From SZUA-430 sp964647355 (GTDB lineage Bacteria > Pseudomonadota > Alphaproteobacteria > Micropepsales > Micropepsaceae): DNA of 64,000 bases. The stretch is taken from positions 1 through 64,000 of the forward strand of contig CAZYGK010000007.1 of NCBI GenBank assembly GCA_964647355.1, read 5' to 3'. Numbering within the stretch: position 1 is the first letter of the stretch; each line of letters opens with the position of its first letter. Shown here piece by piece: positions 1-8,398 of this stretch. The notes beneath the pieces are model-generated. The model searched no databases, was not told the DNA's origin, and was given only the letters and a program-made list of their open reading frames with translations. The translations under genes and the position numbers were made by a program.

Positions 1-280
1 TCCCGCGGCGGATGGCGCTGCGCAGCAGGTTGTCGTCGTTGTCGTGGACGAGGCCCAAGACGGCGCCGATCTGGCCATCGACGGTTGCGAGCGGATCGGC
101 GTCGCCGGTTCTGACGATCGCGCCTTCGGCGTGCCCCAGCTTTGCGGCGAGGGCGTCGCCCTTTTCCTTGCTGCGGCTGGCGATGACGAGCGCGAGATCC
201 GGGTGATGGCGGCGCAGCAGCGCGGCGACGCGGTTGCCGACGACGCCGGTGCCGCCGACGAGGAGGATGCGGGAGGGCAT
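1..280 (-). CDS. NAD(P)-binding (Rossmann) protein, saccharopine-dehydrogenase-like, N-terminal part
   Basis: The reading frame starts at an ATG (280) and runs off the left edge, so only about 93 residues are visible. The N-terminus MPSRILLVGGTGVVGNRV carries the GxxGxxG dinucleotide-binding turn. It is followed by a helix rich in Arg/Leu and a second strand (LALVIASRS), where the Arg and Ser suggest NADP(H) preference. This pattern is typical of saccharopine-dehydrogenase-like or NAD-dependent epimerase-like reductases, but the catalytic part is outside the window. The protein is clearly coding; the substrate cannot be named. Confidence 0.7.
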   Translation of the reverse strand, partial: MPSRILLVGGTGVVGNRVAALLRRHHPDLALVIASRSKEKGDALAAKLGHAEGAIVRTGDADPLATVDGQIGAVLGLVHDNDDNLLRSAIRRG

Positions 281-292
281 ATTGGTTCGGCC

Positions 293-437
293 TTACTCAG
301 TGGGGAAAGAAAGTTCGAGGTAAGCCCCCGGCGTCAGAGCAGCGATGCCAGCGGCGACGATTTCGACGTGATTTAGAATTCGCCGCCAATCCGCGGCGCA
401 GCGGAACCGGTGTGCCTTGGTCGAACAAGATTCGCAC
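293..437 (-). pseudogene. Remnant of a DUF5615 (PIN-like) toxin, internally deleted
   Basis: Starting six bases after the DUF433 stop, a GTG opens a frame reading VRILFDQGTPVPLRRGLA. To my knowledge this is the typical N-terminus of DUF5615 PIN-like toxins that pair with DUF433 proteins. Homology then stops. A different frame of the same short stretch gives HVEIVAAGIAALTPGAYLEL and stops at 293–295, which resembles the family's C-terminus. Full-length members are about 110–120 residues, so roughly 60–70 central residues appear deleted and the two ends are out of frame. No active toxin can be made from this. The family assignment rests on remembered sequence patterns. Confidence 0.6.
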
Positions 438-443
438 GCGCCG

Positions 444-665
444 CTACTGCGCCGGCTCGAGGCTGCGCTGAGCGTATTCGAGAACGGCTTCGACTTGGCC
501 GCGCTCGACGCCGGGGAACCACTCCAAGAACTCTTGAACGGTTGCGCCGCCTTCCAGGTTCTCGAACAGCGCCTTTACGGGTACGCGCGTGTTCTTGAAC
601 AGCCAGGCGCCGCTGACTTTTCCTGGGATGCGTTCTACCGCCGGGCACTGCGACCAATCGATCAT
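444..665 (-). CDS. DUF433 domain protein (antitoxin type)
   Basis: A 73-residue protein beginning MIDWSQCPAVERIPGKVSGA and containing the family's RVPVKALFENLEGGATVQEF and EWFPGVERGQV stretches, full length for DUF433. The fold is a small helix-turn-helix-like domain. Family members commonly sit directly upstream of a DUF5615 PIN-like toxin and are thought to neutralise it and autoregulate. Here the downstream partner is a deleted remnant (293–437), so this gene is an orphan antitoxin. It is separated from the carboxylase gene upstream by about 60 bases. Confidence 0.85.
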   Translation of the reverse strand: MIDWSQCPAVERIPGKVSGAWLFKNTRVPVKALFENLEGGATVQEFLEWFPGVERGQVEAVLEYAQRSLEPAQ

Positions 666-725
666 GAGGGTAAGGTGGTGGAATCGCTGTGCGAATTCAA
701 GCGTATGTTGCGCGTACTCAGGCCG

Positions 726-2663
726 CTAATGTGCGGGTTTCAGCGTTACCAGCGTTTGGCGGAGCGCGACTTGGTCGCCTGCTTTGGCGGTGACGGTTTC
801 GACCGTGCCGTCGGTGGCGGCTTTTAGTTCGTGCTCCATCTTCATCGCTTCGAGGATGACGAGGACTTGGTTCTTCGCGACAGTTTGGCCGGGTTCGGCT
901 GCGACTTTGACGATGCGGCCGGCCATCGGGGCGCGGATGACGTTGGCGCCTGCGGTGCCTTTCGGTTCGGCGGGGGTGTAGGTGATGTCTTCGAAGATGG
1001 CGATTCTTCGGCGGGTGTCCAATTGGATTCTGTTGCCGTGTTGCTCGACAAAAGCGAGAAGGCGGCCGCGCGGTCCTTCCGCCTGAATCCTTCCGAGCCA
1101 ATTGTCCTCCGGCGCTGGGTCCACTTCGGTCGCCAAGATGTCGCGCACGCGTCCGTTCTCGACGATGAGCGTGCGCTCCTGGCCGCGTTCGCGCAGCCTC
1201 ACGCTTGCGCGTCGATAGCCGGTTGAAGTGAATCCCCCGCCAGGGCCATGTGCCAGATAGAGCGCGGCAAGGGCACCCAGATCGCCATCGAGGTTGTTAT
1301 CTGCGAAGGGTGGGAGTCCGCTCACCCAATCAATGGCGGGGCTCCCGTGCGCAAAGCTAGCGCTCTCCAAGAGTTCGATAAGATAGCTCGTATTGGTCCT
1401 TATGCCCGCGATATTGATCGAGCCAAGGGCTTCGATGAGGCGCCGTCGAGCTTGGTCGCGCGTGTCCCCCTTGGCAATCACCTTTGCAAGCATCGAGTCG
1501 TAGTCGCCACCGACGTGCATGCTAGAGCGCAAGCTTGAGTCGAGCCGGAACCTGTATTTCTCTTTGCTTGCGAAGTAGTCGAGGATCATTCCCGATTGAG
1601 GGCTGAATCCCTCCGCGGGGTCCTCCGCGCACAACCGCGCTTCGATCGCGTGGCCGGTGATCTTCACCTCGTTTTGCTTCAGCGGCAGTGGTTCGCCCTT
1701 CGCCACCGTGAATTGCCATTGGATCAGGTTCGTGCCGGTCACTTCCTCCGTCACCGGGTGTTCGACTTGGATGCGGGTGTTCATTTCGAGGAAGTAGAAG
1801 TGGCCGGCTGGGTCGAGGAGGTATTCGACGGTGCCGGCGTTTGTGTAGTTCACGGCTTTGGCGAGGGCGACGGCGGCGGAGCCCATGCGGTTGCGTAAGT
1901 CTTCGCTGACGCCTAAGGCCGGGGCTTCTTCGATGATCTTTTGGTTGCGGCGTTGGACGGAGCAGTCGCGTTCGCCGAGGTGGATGATGTTACCCTTCGC
2001 GTCGCCGAAGACTTGGACTTCGATGTGGCGGACGTTGTCGAGCGCCTTTTCTAGGATCATGCGGTCGCTGGCGAAGGCGGAGAGCGCCTCGCGTTTGGCG
2101 GAGGCTAGGGCTTCGGCGAAGTCGGCTTCCCCTGTCACGCGGCGTTGGCCGCGGCCGCCGCCGCCCAAGGCTGCTTTGATGAGGACGGGCCAGCCGATTT
2201 TCTTCGCTTCGGCGAGCAGCTTCGCGTCGGATTGGTCGTCGCCGTCGTAGCCGGGGATGACGGGGACGTTCGCTTTGCGCGCGATTTCTTTTGCGTTGCC
2301 TTTGTCGCCCATGGCGCGGATCGCGGCAGGCGAGGGGCCGATCCAGACAAGGCCGGCGTCGATCACGCTTTGGGCGAAGTCCGGGTTTTCCGAGAGGAAG
2401 CCGTAGCCGGGGTGAATGGCCTCCGCGTTTGTTTGTTTGGCGGCGGCGAGGATGCGTTCGACATTGAGGTAGGAGTCGCGCGCGGGCGCCGGGCCGATGT
2501 GGACGGCGGCGTCCGCTTCTTCGACGTGGAGCGCGCGTTTGTCGGCGTCGGAGTAGACGGCGATGGCACGCAAGCCGAGCGCCTTTGCTTCGCGCACGAT
2601 GCGGACGGCGATTTCGCCGCGGTTGGCGATGAGGACGCTTTTGAAGGGGCGGTGGTGGGTCAT
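726..2663 (-). CDS. Biotin-containing (alpha) subunit of an acyl-CoA carboxylase, geranoyl/methylcrotonoyl type
   Basis: 645 residues. An N-terminal biotin carboxylase domain (SVLIANRGEIAVRIVREAK at about 10–28), an ATP-grasp domain with a glycine-rich loop (GGGGRGQ, about 165) and MNTRIQVEHPVTE (about 290) lead to a C-terminal biotinyl domain whose lysine lies in EAMKMEH (about residue 608). It would carboxylate its own biotin with ATP and bicarbonate. The paired carboxyltransferase subunit is at 4702–6312 and an acyl-CoA dehydrogenase lies between them. Dehydrogenase plus two-subunit carboxylase is the arrangement of leucine (liu) or acyclic-terpene (atu) breakdown. Because the partner genes look atu-like, an AtuF-like role is inferred. 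Methylcrotonoyl- or another acyl-CoA remains possible. Confidence 0.85.
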   Translation of the reverse strand: MTHHRPFKSVLIANRGEIAVRIVREAKALGLRAIAVYSDADKRALHVEEADAAVHIGPAPARDSYLNVERILAAAKQTNAEAIHPGYGFLSENPDFAQSVIDAGLVWIGPSPAAIRAMGDKGNAKEIARKANVPVIPGYDGDDQSDAKLLAEAKKIGWPVLIKAALGGGGRGQRRVTGEADFAEALASAKREALSAFASDRMILEKALDNVRHIEVQVFGDAKGNIIHLGERDCSVQRRNQKIIEEAPALGVSEDLRNRMGSAAVALAKAVNYTNAGTVEYLLDPAGHFYFLEMNTRIQVEHPVTEEVTGTNLIQWQFTVAKGEPLPLKQNEVKITGHAIEARLCAEDPAEGFSPQSGMILDYFASKEKYRFRLDSSLRSSMHVGGDYDSMLAKVIAKGDTRDQARRRLIEALGSINIAGIRTNTSYLIELLESASFAHGSPAIDWVSGLPPFADNNLDGDLGALAALYLAHGPGGGFTSTGYRRASVRLRERGQERTLIVENGRVRDILATEVDPAPEDNWLGRIQAEGPRGRLLAFVEQHGNRIQLDTRRRIAIFEDITYTPAEPKGTAGANVIRAPMAGRIVKVAAEPGQTVAKNQVLVILEAMKMEHELKAATDGTVETVTAKAGDQVALRQTLVTLKPAH

Positions 2664-2687
2664 TTTCCGTCGTCACCCCAAACGTCT

Positions 2688-2842
2688 GTCATCCCGGCCA
2701 AGCGGAGCGTAGCGTAGCGCGAGCCGGGACCCAGGTGAGTTTGTCCCGAGCGGCGAAGCAGAGCCCGGTCTCCTGGGTCCCGGATAGTAAGGCTCGCGCT
2801 CCAATTGCTGCGCAATTGGGCTCGCCTAACTTCCGGGATGAC
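2688..2842. repeat. Long palindromic intergenic element
   Basis: About 155 bases form an imperfect inverted repeat. The left end starts GTCATCCCGG and the right end finishes CCGGGATGAC. Inner arms also pair (GGGACCCAGG with CCTGGGTCCC), and a nested arm reads CCAATTGCTGCGCAATTGG. It lies between the carboxylase alpha-subunit gene and the dehydrogenase gene, both transcribed leftward. It is preceded at 2672–2691 by a 20-mer that recurs at 61093–61112. Such elements are common intergenic repeats in Alphaproteobacteria; transcription would give a long hairpin that could attenuate or protect the mRNA. Confidence 0.75.
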
Positions 2843-2856
2843 AATCGAAGGGTTGG

Positions 2857-4017
2857 TCACGCGTTGCCGCGCCCGGGGAGCGTCCCCATGTGTTTGGCGA
2901 TGATGCTTAGCATCACTTCGTCGGCGCCGCCGCCGATGGAGGCTAGGCGGCCGTCGCGGTAGCGGCGAGTGATCGGGTTTTCGGCCATGTAGCCCATGCC
3001 GCCCCAGTATTGCAGGCAGGCGTCGTTGACGATGCGGTCGAGGCGGGCGGCTTTCAGCTTCGCCATGCTGGCGAGCTTCGTCATGTCTTCGCCGGCGACG
3101 TAGCGTTCGACGGATTTCCAGCAGAGGGCGCGCAAGGCTTCGAGTTCGGTTTGCAGTTCGGCGAGGCGGAAGTGGACGGCTTGGTTGTCAAGCACCGGCT
3201 TGCCGAAGATCTTGCGTTCGCGCGTGTAGGCGATCGTTTCGTCGATCGACTTTTGCATGCCGGTGAGGGCTGCCAGCGCCGCGTACATGCGCTCTTCCTG
3301 GAACTGCACCATTTGGTAGGTGAAGCCGAGGCCTTCCTCGCCGATGCGGTAGGCTTGCGGCACGCGCACGTCGTCGAAGTGGATCTGCGCGGTGTCGCTT
3401 GCGTGCATGCCGAGTTTTTTGAGCGTGCGGGCGACGGTGACGCCCTTCGTCTTCATCGGCACGCAGATCATCGTCTTGTTGCGATGGACGGGGCCGTCGC
3501 CGGTATTGGCGAGCAGGCAGATCCAGTCGGCTTGCGCGCCGTTCGTCGTCCACATCTTGCCGCCGTTGATGACGTAGTCGGCGCCGTCTTTGCGGGCGCT
3601 CGTCTTGATCGCGGCGACGTCGGAGCCCGCGCCCACTTCGGAGACGCCGAGGCAGGCGACGTATTCGCCCGTGATCGAAGGGCGGAGAAATTGCTCGCGG
3701 ACCTCATCGCTGCCGAAGCGGGCGAGCGCGGGCGTCGCCATCTCGGTCTGCACCGCGATCGCCATCGGGATCGCGCCGCAGTTGATGTGGCCCAAGGCTT
3801 CGCAATAGACGGCGGCGTAGGAGTAATCGAGGCCGAGACCGCCGAATTTTTCGGGCTTCGTGATGCCCAAGAACCCCGCTCTGCCCATCTTGCGGAAGAC
3901 GTCGTGGGCGGGAAACGGCGGGTTCTCCTCCCACTTGTCGACGTTGGGGTTGATTTCGGTGTCGATGAACTTGATGAGCGAGCGGCGAAGCTCCTCGTGC
4001 TCTCTGGTGAGTTTCAT
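2857..4017 (-). CDS. Acyl-CoA dehydrogenase, citronellyl-CoA dehydrogenase (AtuD)-like
   Basis: 386 residues from the ATG at 4017, which overlaps the stop of the upstream gene (ATGA). A longer frame exists upstream but its extra residues are not conserved-looking. The protein starts MKLTREHEELRRSLIKFI and shows the family's GVSEVGAGSDVA flavin-contact segment, the QYWGGMGYM helix and the C-terminal IGGGADEVMLSIIAKHMG. The catalytic-base region follows the short-chain acyl-CoA dehydrogenase pattern. From memory the whole sequence closely tracks AtuD of Pseudomonas, including GHINCGAIPMAI and YRDGRLASIGGGADE. It would introduce the 2,3-double bond that the neighbouring carboxylase needs. Acyl-CoA dehydrogenase is certain; terpene specificity is inferred. 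Confidence 0.85.
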   Translation of the reverse strand: MKLTREHEELRRSLIKFIDTEINPNVDKWEENPPFPAHDVFRKMGRAGFLGITKPEKFGGLGLDYSYAAVYCEALGHINCGAIPMAIAVQTEMATPALARFGSDEVREQFLRPSITGEYVACLGVSEVGAGSDVAAIKTSARKDGADYVINGGKMWTTNGAQADWICLLANTGDGPVHRNKTMICVPMKTKGVTVARTLKKLGMHASDTAQIHFDDVRVPQAYRIGEEGLGFTYQMVQFQEERMYAALAALTGMQKSIDETIAYTRERKIFGKPVLDNQAVHFRLAELQTELEALRALCWKSVERYVAGEDMTKLASMAKLKAARLDRIVNDACLQYWGGMGYMAENPITRRYRDGRLASIGGGADEVMLSIIAKHMGTLPGRGNA

Positions 4018-4277
4018 TTCGGGCGCGTGACCGCCGTCATGACGCGGTAGATGATCCAAACCGGGAGAACGACAATCGCGCCCAGGATCGCGTAACCAGC
4101 GCCCCACTCGATGAAGTCGAACACCAGTTTCCAGGCTTGCTGAATCGTAGCGCCGAACTCCTTCCAGAGGTTGACCGGGTCGATGCCGAAAACGGCGAAG
4201 ATCAGGCCCACGATGAAGGAGAGAATGGCCAGCCGAAACAGCGTGGGTACGATCGGGCCACCAAAGATTTTTTCCAT
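4014..4277 (-). CDS. Small membrane protein, DUF6460-like
   Basis: 87 residues with two hydrophobic helices (about 13–32 and 58–80) around a short amphipathic linker containing DPVNLWKEFGATI. The N-terminus MEKIFGGPIVPTLFRLAIL resembles the DUF6460 family of small alphaproteobacterial inner-membrane proteins. It overlaps the acyl-CoA dehydrogenase start by four bases, so translation is probably coupled. No enzymatic residues are evident. Its position inside the acyl-CoA degradation set is suggestive but does not define a role. Confidence 0.7.
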   Translation of the reverse strand: MEKIFGGPIVPTLFRLAILSFIVGLIFAVFGIDPVNLWKEFGATIQQAWKLVFDFIEWGAGYAILGAIVVLPVWIIYRVMTAVTRPK

Positions 4278-4290
4278 CGCGTGATTCCTC

Positions 4291-4659
4291 CTAGTGGGCT
4301 GGGGCCGGCGGCTGTTCGCCCGGCTTTGTCAGAGTATCCTTATAGTAGGCGTAACTGCGGATGAATGCGACCTGACTGGCCGCTTCCCACGTGGCAGTTG
4401 CGGCTAGACCTACGCTTAGAGCCAAAAGCAACTGCTGCTCGCGGTGTGCGATCAAGTCGAGGATCGCAACTAGGATCATGAAGGCTATGGCGCTTCCAAG
4501 AATTTTGAGAAATGCGAACCCACCCATAAACAGACCCACCTCGTCGTTGGTAGGTGATATGGCCATTGCTTGCGACGTCGACATCGTGATGTAGAGGCTC
4601 ACCGCACCGGCATACAGCAACATGATGACGAATAGAGCCTGCGTTTTGCCGAGGGTCAT
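4291..4659 (-). CDS. Hypothetical membrane protein with three or four predicted helices
   Basis: 122 residues with hydrophobic segments at about 8–27, 42–66 and 77–96. Short polar loops contain SPTNDEVG and AHREQQ, and a Pro-rich tail ends the protein. I do not recognise a family. It lies between the carboxyltransferase gene and the DUF6460-like gene on the same strand with short gaps, so it is probably co-transcribed with the acyl-CoA set. The frame is supported by its operonic position and composition rather than by homology. Confidence 0.6.
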   Translation of the reverse strand: MTLGKTQALFVIMLLYAGAVSLYITMSTSQAMAISPTNDEVGLFMGGFAFLKILGSAIAFMILVAILDLIAHREQQLLLALSVGLAATATWEAASQVAFIRSYAYYKDTLTKPGEQPPAPAH

Positions 4660-4701
4660 GGTCTTACCCGATTCAGCCTAAGGTCGTCCGAGCGGTTTGC
4701 A

Positions 4702-6312
4702 TTACATCCTCGCCACGCCGAACGAGTTCGGCCGGAGGCGACGTTCGTCCGCTTCTTTGCACACGTCAAGGCAGAGGCCCACGACCCGGCGCGTGTCGCG
4801 CGGGTCGATGATGCCGTCGTCCCACAATCTCGCGGTTGCGAAGAGGGCGGTCGACTCGGCGTCGTAGGTGTCGATGACTTGCTTGGCGACGGCGGCCAGC
4901 ATCTTTTGGTCGGGCTCTCGCCCTGCGCGCTTTGCGCCCTCTTCGGCGACGATTGTCATGACCTTCGCCGCCTGCTCGCCGCCCATGACCGCGATGCGGT
5001 TGTTCGGCCAGGCGAAGATGAAGCGTGGGTCATAGGCGCGTCCGCACATGCCGTAATTACCCGCGCCAAATGAGGCACCAATATGGAGCGTGATCTTCGG
5101 CACGGCTGCGTTCGTCACCGCCTGGATCATTTTCGAGCCGTGTTTGACGATGCCGCCGCGTTCGGCCTCGGTGCCCACGATGTAGCCCGTCGTATTCTGC
5201 AGGAAGAGAAGCGGAATGCCGGACTGATCGCAGAGCTGAATGAACTGTGCGGCCTTGACGGCGCCCGCCGGATCGATCGGGCCGTTGTTGCCGATGATGC
5301 CGACCGTGTGGCCTTCGATTGCGGCGTGGCCGACCGCCGTGTGGGGGCCGTAATCGGGTTTGAAGTCGAGGAAGTCCGAGCCGTCGACGATGCGCGCGAT
5401 CACCTCGCGCACGTCGTAAGGTTTGCGGTAGTCGAGCGGCACGACGGAGAGCAGTTCCTCGGCGTCGTAGAGCGGTTCCTTGTAGGTGCGTTTCGGCGCA
5501 GGTTTGCCCCAGCCGATCTTGGCGAGGATTTCGCGCGCCAAGCGGATGCCGTCGCGGTCGTCTTCGGCCATGTATTCGGCAAGGCCCGAGACTTGGTAGT
5601 GCAGCTCGGCGCCGCCCAATTCTTCATCGGTCGCGATTTCGCCGGTTGCGGCTTTCAGGAGGGGAGGTCCGGCCAGGAAGATCTTCGAGCGGCCGCGGAC
5701 GACGACGACGTAGTCGCTCAAGCCAGGCTGGTAGGCGCCACCTGCGGTCGAAGAGCCGTGCACGACGGCGACGACGGGGATGCCCGCCTTCGAAAGCTTC
5801 GCGAGGTTGGCGAATGTGCGGCCGCCGCGCACGAACATTTCGGCTTGGCGGAACAGGTTTGCGCCGGCGCTCTCGACCAGTTGCACGTAGGGCAGTTTGT
5901 TTTCGAGCGCGAGGGCTTGGGAGCGGAGCGATTTGTCGACGCCCATCGGCGTTGCGGCGCCGCCTTTGATGCCGGAGTCGCTGGCGCTTACGACAACGCG
6001 CGCGCCGGAGACGGTGCCGATGCCGCAGATGACGCCGCCGCCGCTCGCGTTTTCGGCACCGTCGTCGTCGTGCATTTTGAGGCCGCACAAGGTCGACAGT
6101 TCGAGGAACGGTGTGCCGCGGTCGAGCAGCAAGTCGACGCGGTCGCGGGGCAGGAGCTGGCCGCGCTCTTCGAACTTCTTGCCCGACTTCGCCGAGTTTG
6201 CGCGGACCTTGGCTTCCAGGGCGCGCACTTCCGATAGGAGTTTTAGGTGGCCTTCGCGGTTAACGCGGGCGGTTTCGCTATTCAGATCAACGCGAGTTTC
6301 GATGGCGGGCAT
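4702..6312 (-). CDS. Carboxyltransferase (beta) subunit of an acyl-CoA carboxylase, geranoyl-CoA carboxylase (AtuC)-like
   Basis: 536 residues, a two-domain crotonase-fold carboxyltransferase. Visible motifs are FLELSTLCGLKMHDDDG, SASDSGIKGGAATPMG, the acyl-CoA-binding GSSTAGGAYQPGLSDYVVVV (about 185–205) and the biotin-side FLQNTTGYIVG and GASFGAGNYGMCGRAYDPRF. It transfers carboxyl from biotin to the gamma carbon of a branched 2-enoyl-CoA. Remembered AtuC sequences share LAGPPLLKAATGEIATDEEL and the DDDG segment, so geranoyl-CoA is my preferred substrate. Methylcrotonoyl-CoA carboxylase is the closest alternative. It is first in a leftward group with two membrane proteins, the dehydrogenase and the biotin subunit. 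Confidence 0.85.
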   Translation of the reverse strand: MPAIETRVDLNSETARVNREGHLKLLSEVRALEAKVRANSAKSGKKFEERGQLLPRDRVDLLLDRGTPFLELSTLCGLKMHDDDGAENASGGGVICGIGTVSGARVVVSASDSGIKGGAATPMGVDKSLRSQALALENKLPYVQLVESAGANLFRQAEMFVRGGRTFANLAKLSKAGIPVVAVVHGSSTAGGAYQPGLSDYVVVVRGRSKIFLAGPPLLKAATGEIATDEELGGAELHYQVSGLAEYMAEDDRDGIRLAREILAKIGWGKPAPKRTYKEPLYDAEELLSVVPLDYRKPYDVREVIARIVDGSDFLDFKPDYGPHTAVGHAAIEGHTVGIIGNNGPIDPAGAVKAAQFIQLCDQSGIPLLFLQNTTGYIVGTEAERGGIVKHGSKMIQAVTNAAVPKITLHIGASFGAGNYGMCGRAYDPRFIFAWPNNRIAVMGGEQAAKVMTIVAEEGAKRAGREPDQKMLAAVAKQVIDTYDAESTALFATARLWDDGIIDPRDTRRVVGLCLDVCKEADERRLRPNSFGVARM

Positions 6313-6414
6313 CCGGCGCTCTTAACATTTTCGCCAGATTGCATGCGAACGTGGACTAACGGAAGGCCGAGGCCTAAATTTGTCCGGGGGTTTGGGTTCA
6401 CCCGGGGTTTCTTG

Positions 6415-8373
6415 ATGCATCGCCTTCTTGTCTTGGCTGCGGCGTTTTTCGCGGCCGGTTCGTTCGCTCTCGCGCAGCCCGCGCCACAGGTGCGCCGCGT
6501 GGAGAAGGGTAGCCTCATTCTTGAGAACGTCCCGGACGCGACGCCCTTTATGCGGGAGCGGCTCAGGCTCTATCAGGCTGCGCGCGGGTCGGTGTTTCTG
6601 GACTTCGCGCCGGACGGGCGGGGGATCCTGATTCAGACGCGGTTTGCCGAGACGAACCAGCTACACAAAGTGGATGGGCCGCTTGCCATGCGGCGGCAGA
6701 TCACATTCTACGACGAGCCGGTGAACACGGCGCTGTACCGTCCGGGCAAGTGGCCGAAGCGGGAAATCTTGTTCAGCCGCGACTACGGCGGGAACGAGCT
6801 CTACCAACTTTATCTCGTGGACGAGAAGAACGGCGACGTGGTGCGGATCACCGACGGCCGGTCGCGCAACACGAATGCGATTTTCTCACGCGACGGCAGG
6901 TTCGTGGCGTGGTCCAGCGTTGCCTCGGACTCCGCGCGCTATCGCATCTTGGTGGCCGACGCGTCGGAACCGCGCAAAGTGCGCGTCGCGCTCGAGGGTG
7001 ATGGAGCGTGGGCGCCGGGTGCGTTTTCGCCCGACAACCAGACCTTGGCCGTAACACGCATGAACGCCGTCAACGATCAGCAGATGTGGCTGGTCGAGCT
7101 TGCGACGGGGCGTAAGGCGCAGATTAAGCCGTCGCCGGTCAAAGTGTTTCGCGGTTCGCCGGTGTTTTCGCCGGATGGCAAGAGCCTCTTCTACATCTCG
7201 GACGACGATTCCGAATTCCGGCATGTCGCGCGGTACAATTTAAACACCGACGACGAGGACCCGCTGACGACAGACCTGCCGTGGGATGTCGAGGCGCTGG
7301 AGCTTTCGCCGAACGGGCGCACGATTGCCTTCTCGGCGAACGAGGGCGGGCTGTCGCGTCTCTACACGATGAATGTCGGCGGGCGGCGGGTGGCGGGGCC
7401 CAAACTTGCGGCGGGCGAGCTTGAGAACTTGCGCTTCAGTGCGGACAGCCGGCGGCTCGGTTTCACCTTGAACGGAACGGCGGGGCGCGATGCGTTCGTT
7501 TGGGATCTGAGCAAGCGTCCGCCGGTCGCGTGGACGGACAGCGAAGTCGGCGGGCTCGACAAGGCGGCGTTCGTGGAGCCGCAGCTCGTCGAGTACGACA
7601 CGTTCGACGAGGTGGACGCCAAGCGGCGGCGGATATCGTCGTTCCTGTATAAGCCGAAGGGTGTTGCGCGGGCGCCGGTGCTGCTGTCGATCCACGGCGG
7701 GCCGGAGTCGCAGTTCCGGCCGAACTTCAACGCGTTCATTCAGTATCTGGTGCAGGAGCTGAAGGTCGCGGTCGTGGCGCCGAACGTTCGGGGCTCGACG
7801 GGGTATGGGAAGTACTTCGTCGAGCTCGACAACGGCGTGCGGCGGGGCGAGGCCGTTCGCGACATCGGCGCGACGCTGAACTGGATCGGCGCGCAGGCCG
7901 ACTTGGATTCGCGCCGCGTGGCCGTCTATGGCGGGTCGTACGGCGGCTTCATGGCTTACGCATCCATGATCGAATACAATGATCGCCTGGCGGCCGGGAT
8001 CAGCGTCGTCGGCATCTCGAATTTCCTGACGTTCTTGAACAACACCAGCGGCTATCGGCGCGATCTCCGCCGCGTCGAGTATGGCGACGAGCGCGACGGG
8101 CGCATGCGCGACTATCTCTTCCGCATCTCGCCGCTCTCCAACGCCGGGCGGATCCGGCGGCCGATGTTGATCATTCAAGGCGCGAACGACCCCCGCGTGC
8201 CGGCGAGCGAGGCGACGCAGATGCTGGCCGCCATCCGTGCGAATAGGGCGGAGGCCTGGTACATGCTCGCTAAGGACGAAGGGCACGGGTTCCAGAAGAA
8301 GGCCAACCGCGACGCGCAGAGTGCGGCGATCGCGGCGTTCCTGAAGCTGAAGCTGCTTGGGCAGCCGTTATAG
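6415..8373 (+). CDS. Secreted S9-family (prolyl oligopeptidase-like) serine peptidase
   Basis: 652 residues from ATG 6415. The frame is open further upstream, but that part overlaps the carboxyltransferase gene and precedes a clear signal peptide (HRLLVLAAAFFAAGSFALAQ). An N-terminal WD40/beta-propeller region with repeated FSRDG, FSPDN and FSPDGK motifs (about 110–380) gates a C-terminal alpha/beta-hydrolase. The catalytic triad is visible: Ser in GGSYGG (about 508), Asp in GANDPRV (about 592) and His in DEGHGF (about 624). It should cleave short peptides in the periplasm. It is monocistronic, divergent from the carboxyltransferase gene. Confidence 0.9.
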   Translation: MHRLLVLAAAFFAAGSFALAQPAPQVRRVEKGSLILENVPDATPFMRERLRLYQAARGSVFLDFAPDGRGILIQTRFAETNQLHKVDGPLAMRRQITFYDEPVNTALYRPGKWPKREILFSRDYGGNELYQLYLVDEKNGDVVRITDGRSRNTNAIFSRDGRFVAWSSVASDSARYRILVADASEPRKVRVALEGDGAWAPGAFSPDNQTLAVTRMNAVNDQQMWLVELATGRKAQIKPSPVKVFRGSPVFSPDGKSLFYISDDDSEFRHVARYNLNTDDEDPLTTDLPWDVEALELSPNGRTIAFSANEGGLSRLYTMNVGGRRVAGPKLAAGELENLRFSADSRRLGFTLNGTAGRDAFVWDLSKRPPVAWTDSEVGGLDKAAFVEPQLVEYDTFDEVDAKRRRISSFLYKPKGVARAPVLLSIHGGPESQFRPNFNAFIQYLVQELKVAVVAPNVRGSTGYGKYFVELDNGVRRGEAVRDIGATLNWIGAQADLDSRRVAVYGGSYGGFMAYASMIEYNDRLAAGISVVGISNFLTFLNNTSGYRRDLRRVEYGDERDGRMRDYLFRISPLSNAGRIRRPMLIIQGANDPRVPASEATQMLAAIRANRAEAWYMLAKDEGHGFQKKANRDAQSAAIAAFLKLKLLGQPL

Positions 8374-8398
8374 TAGCGGCCAGGCGCGAGCGATTGTC

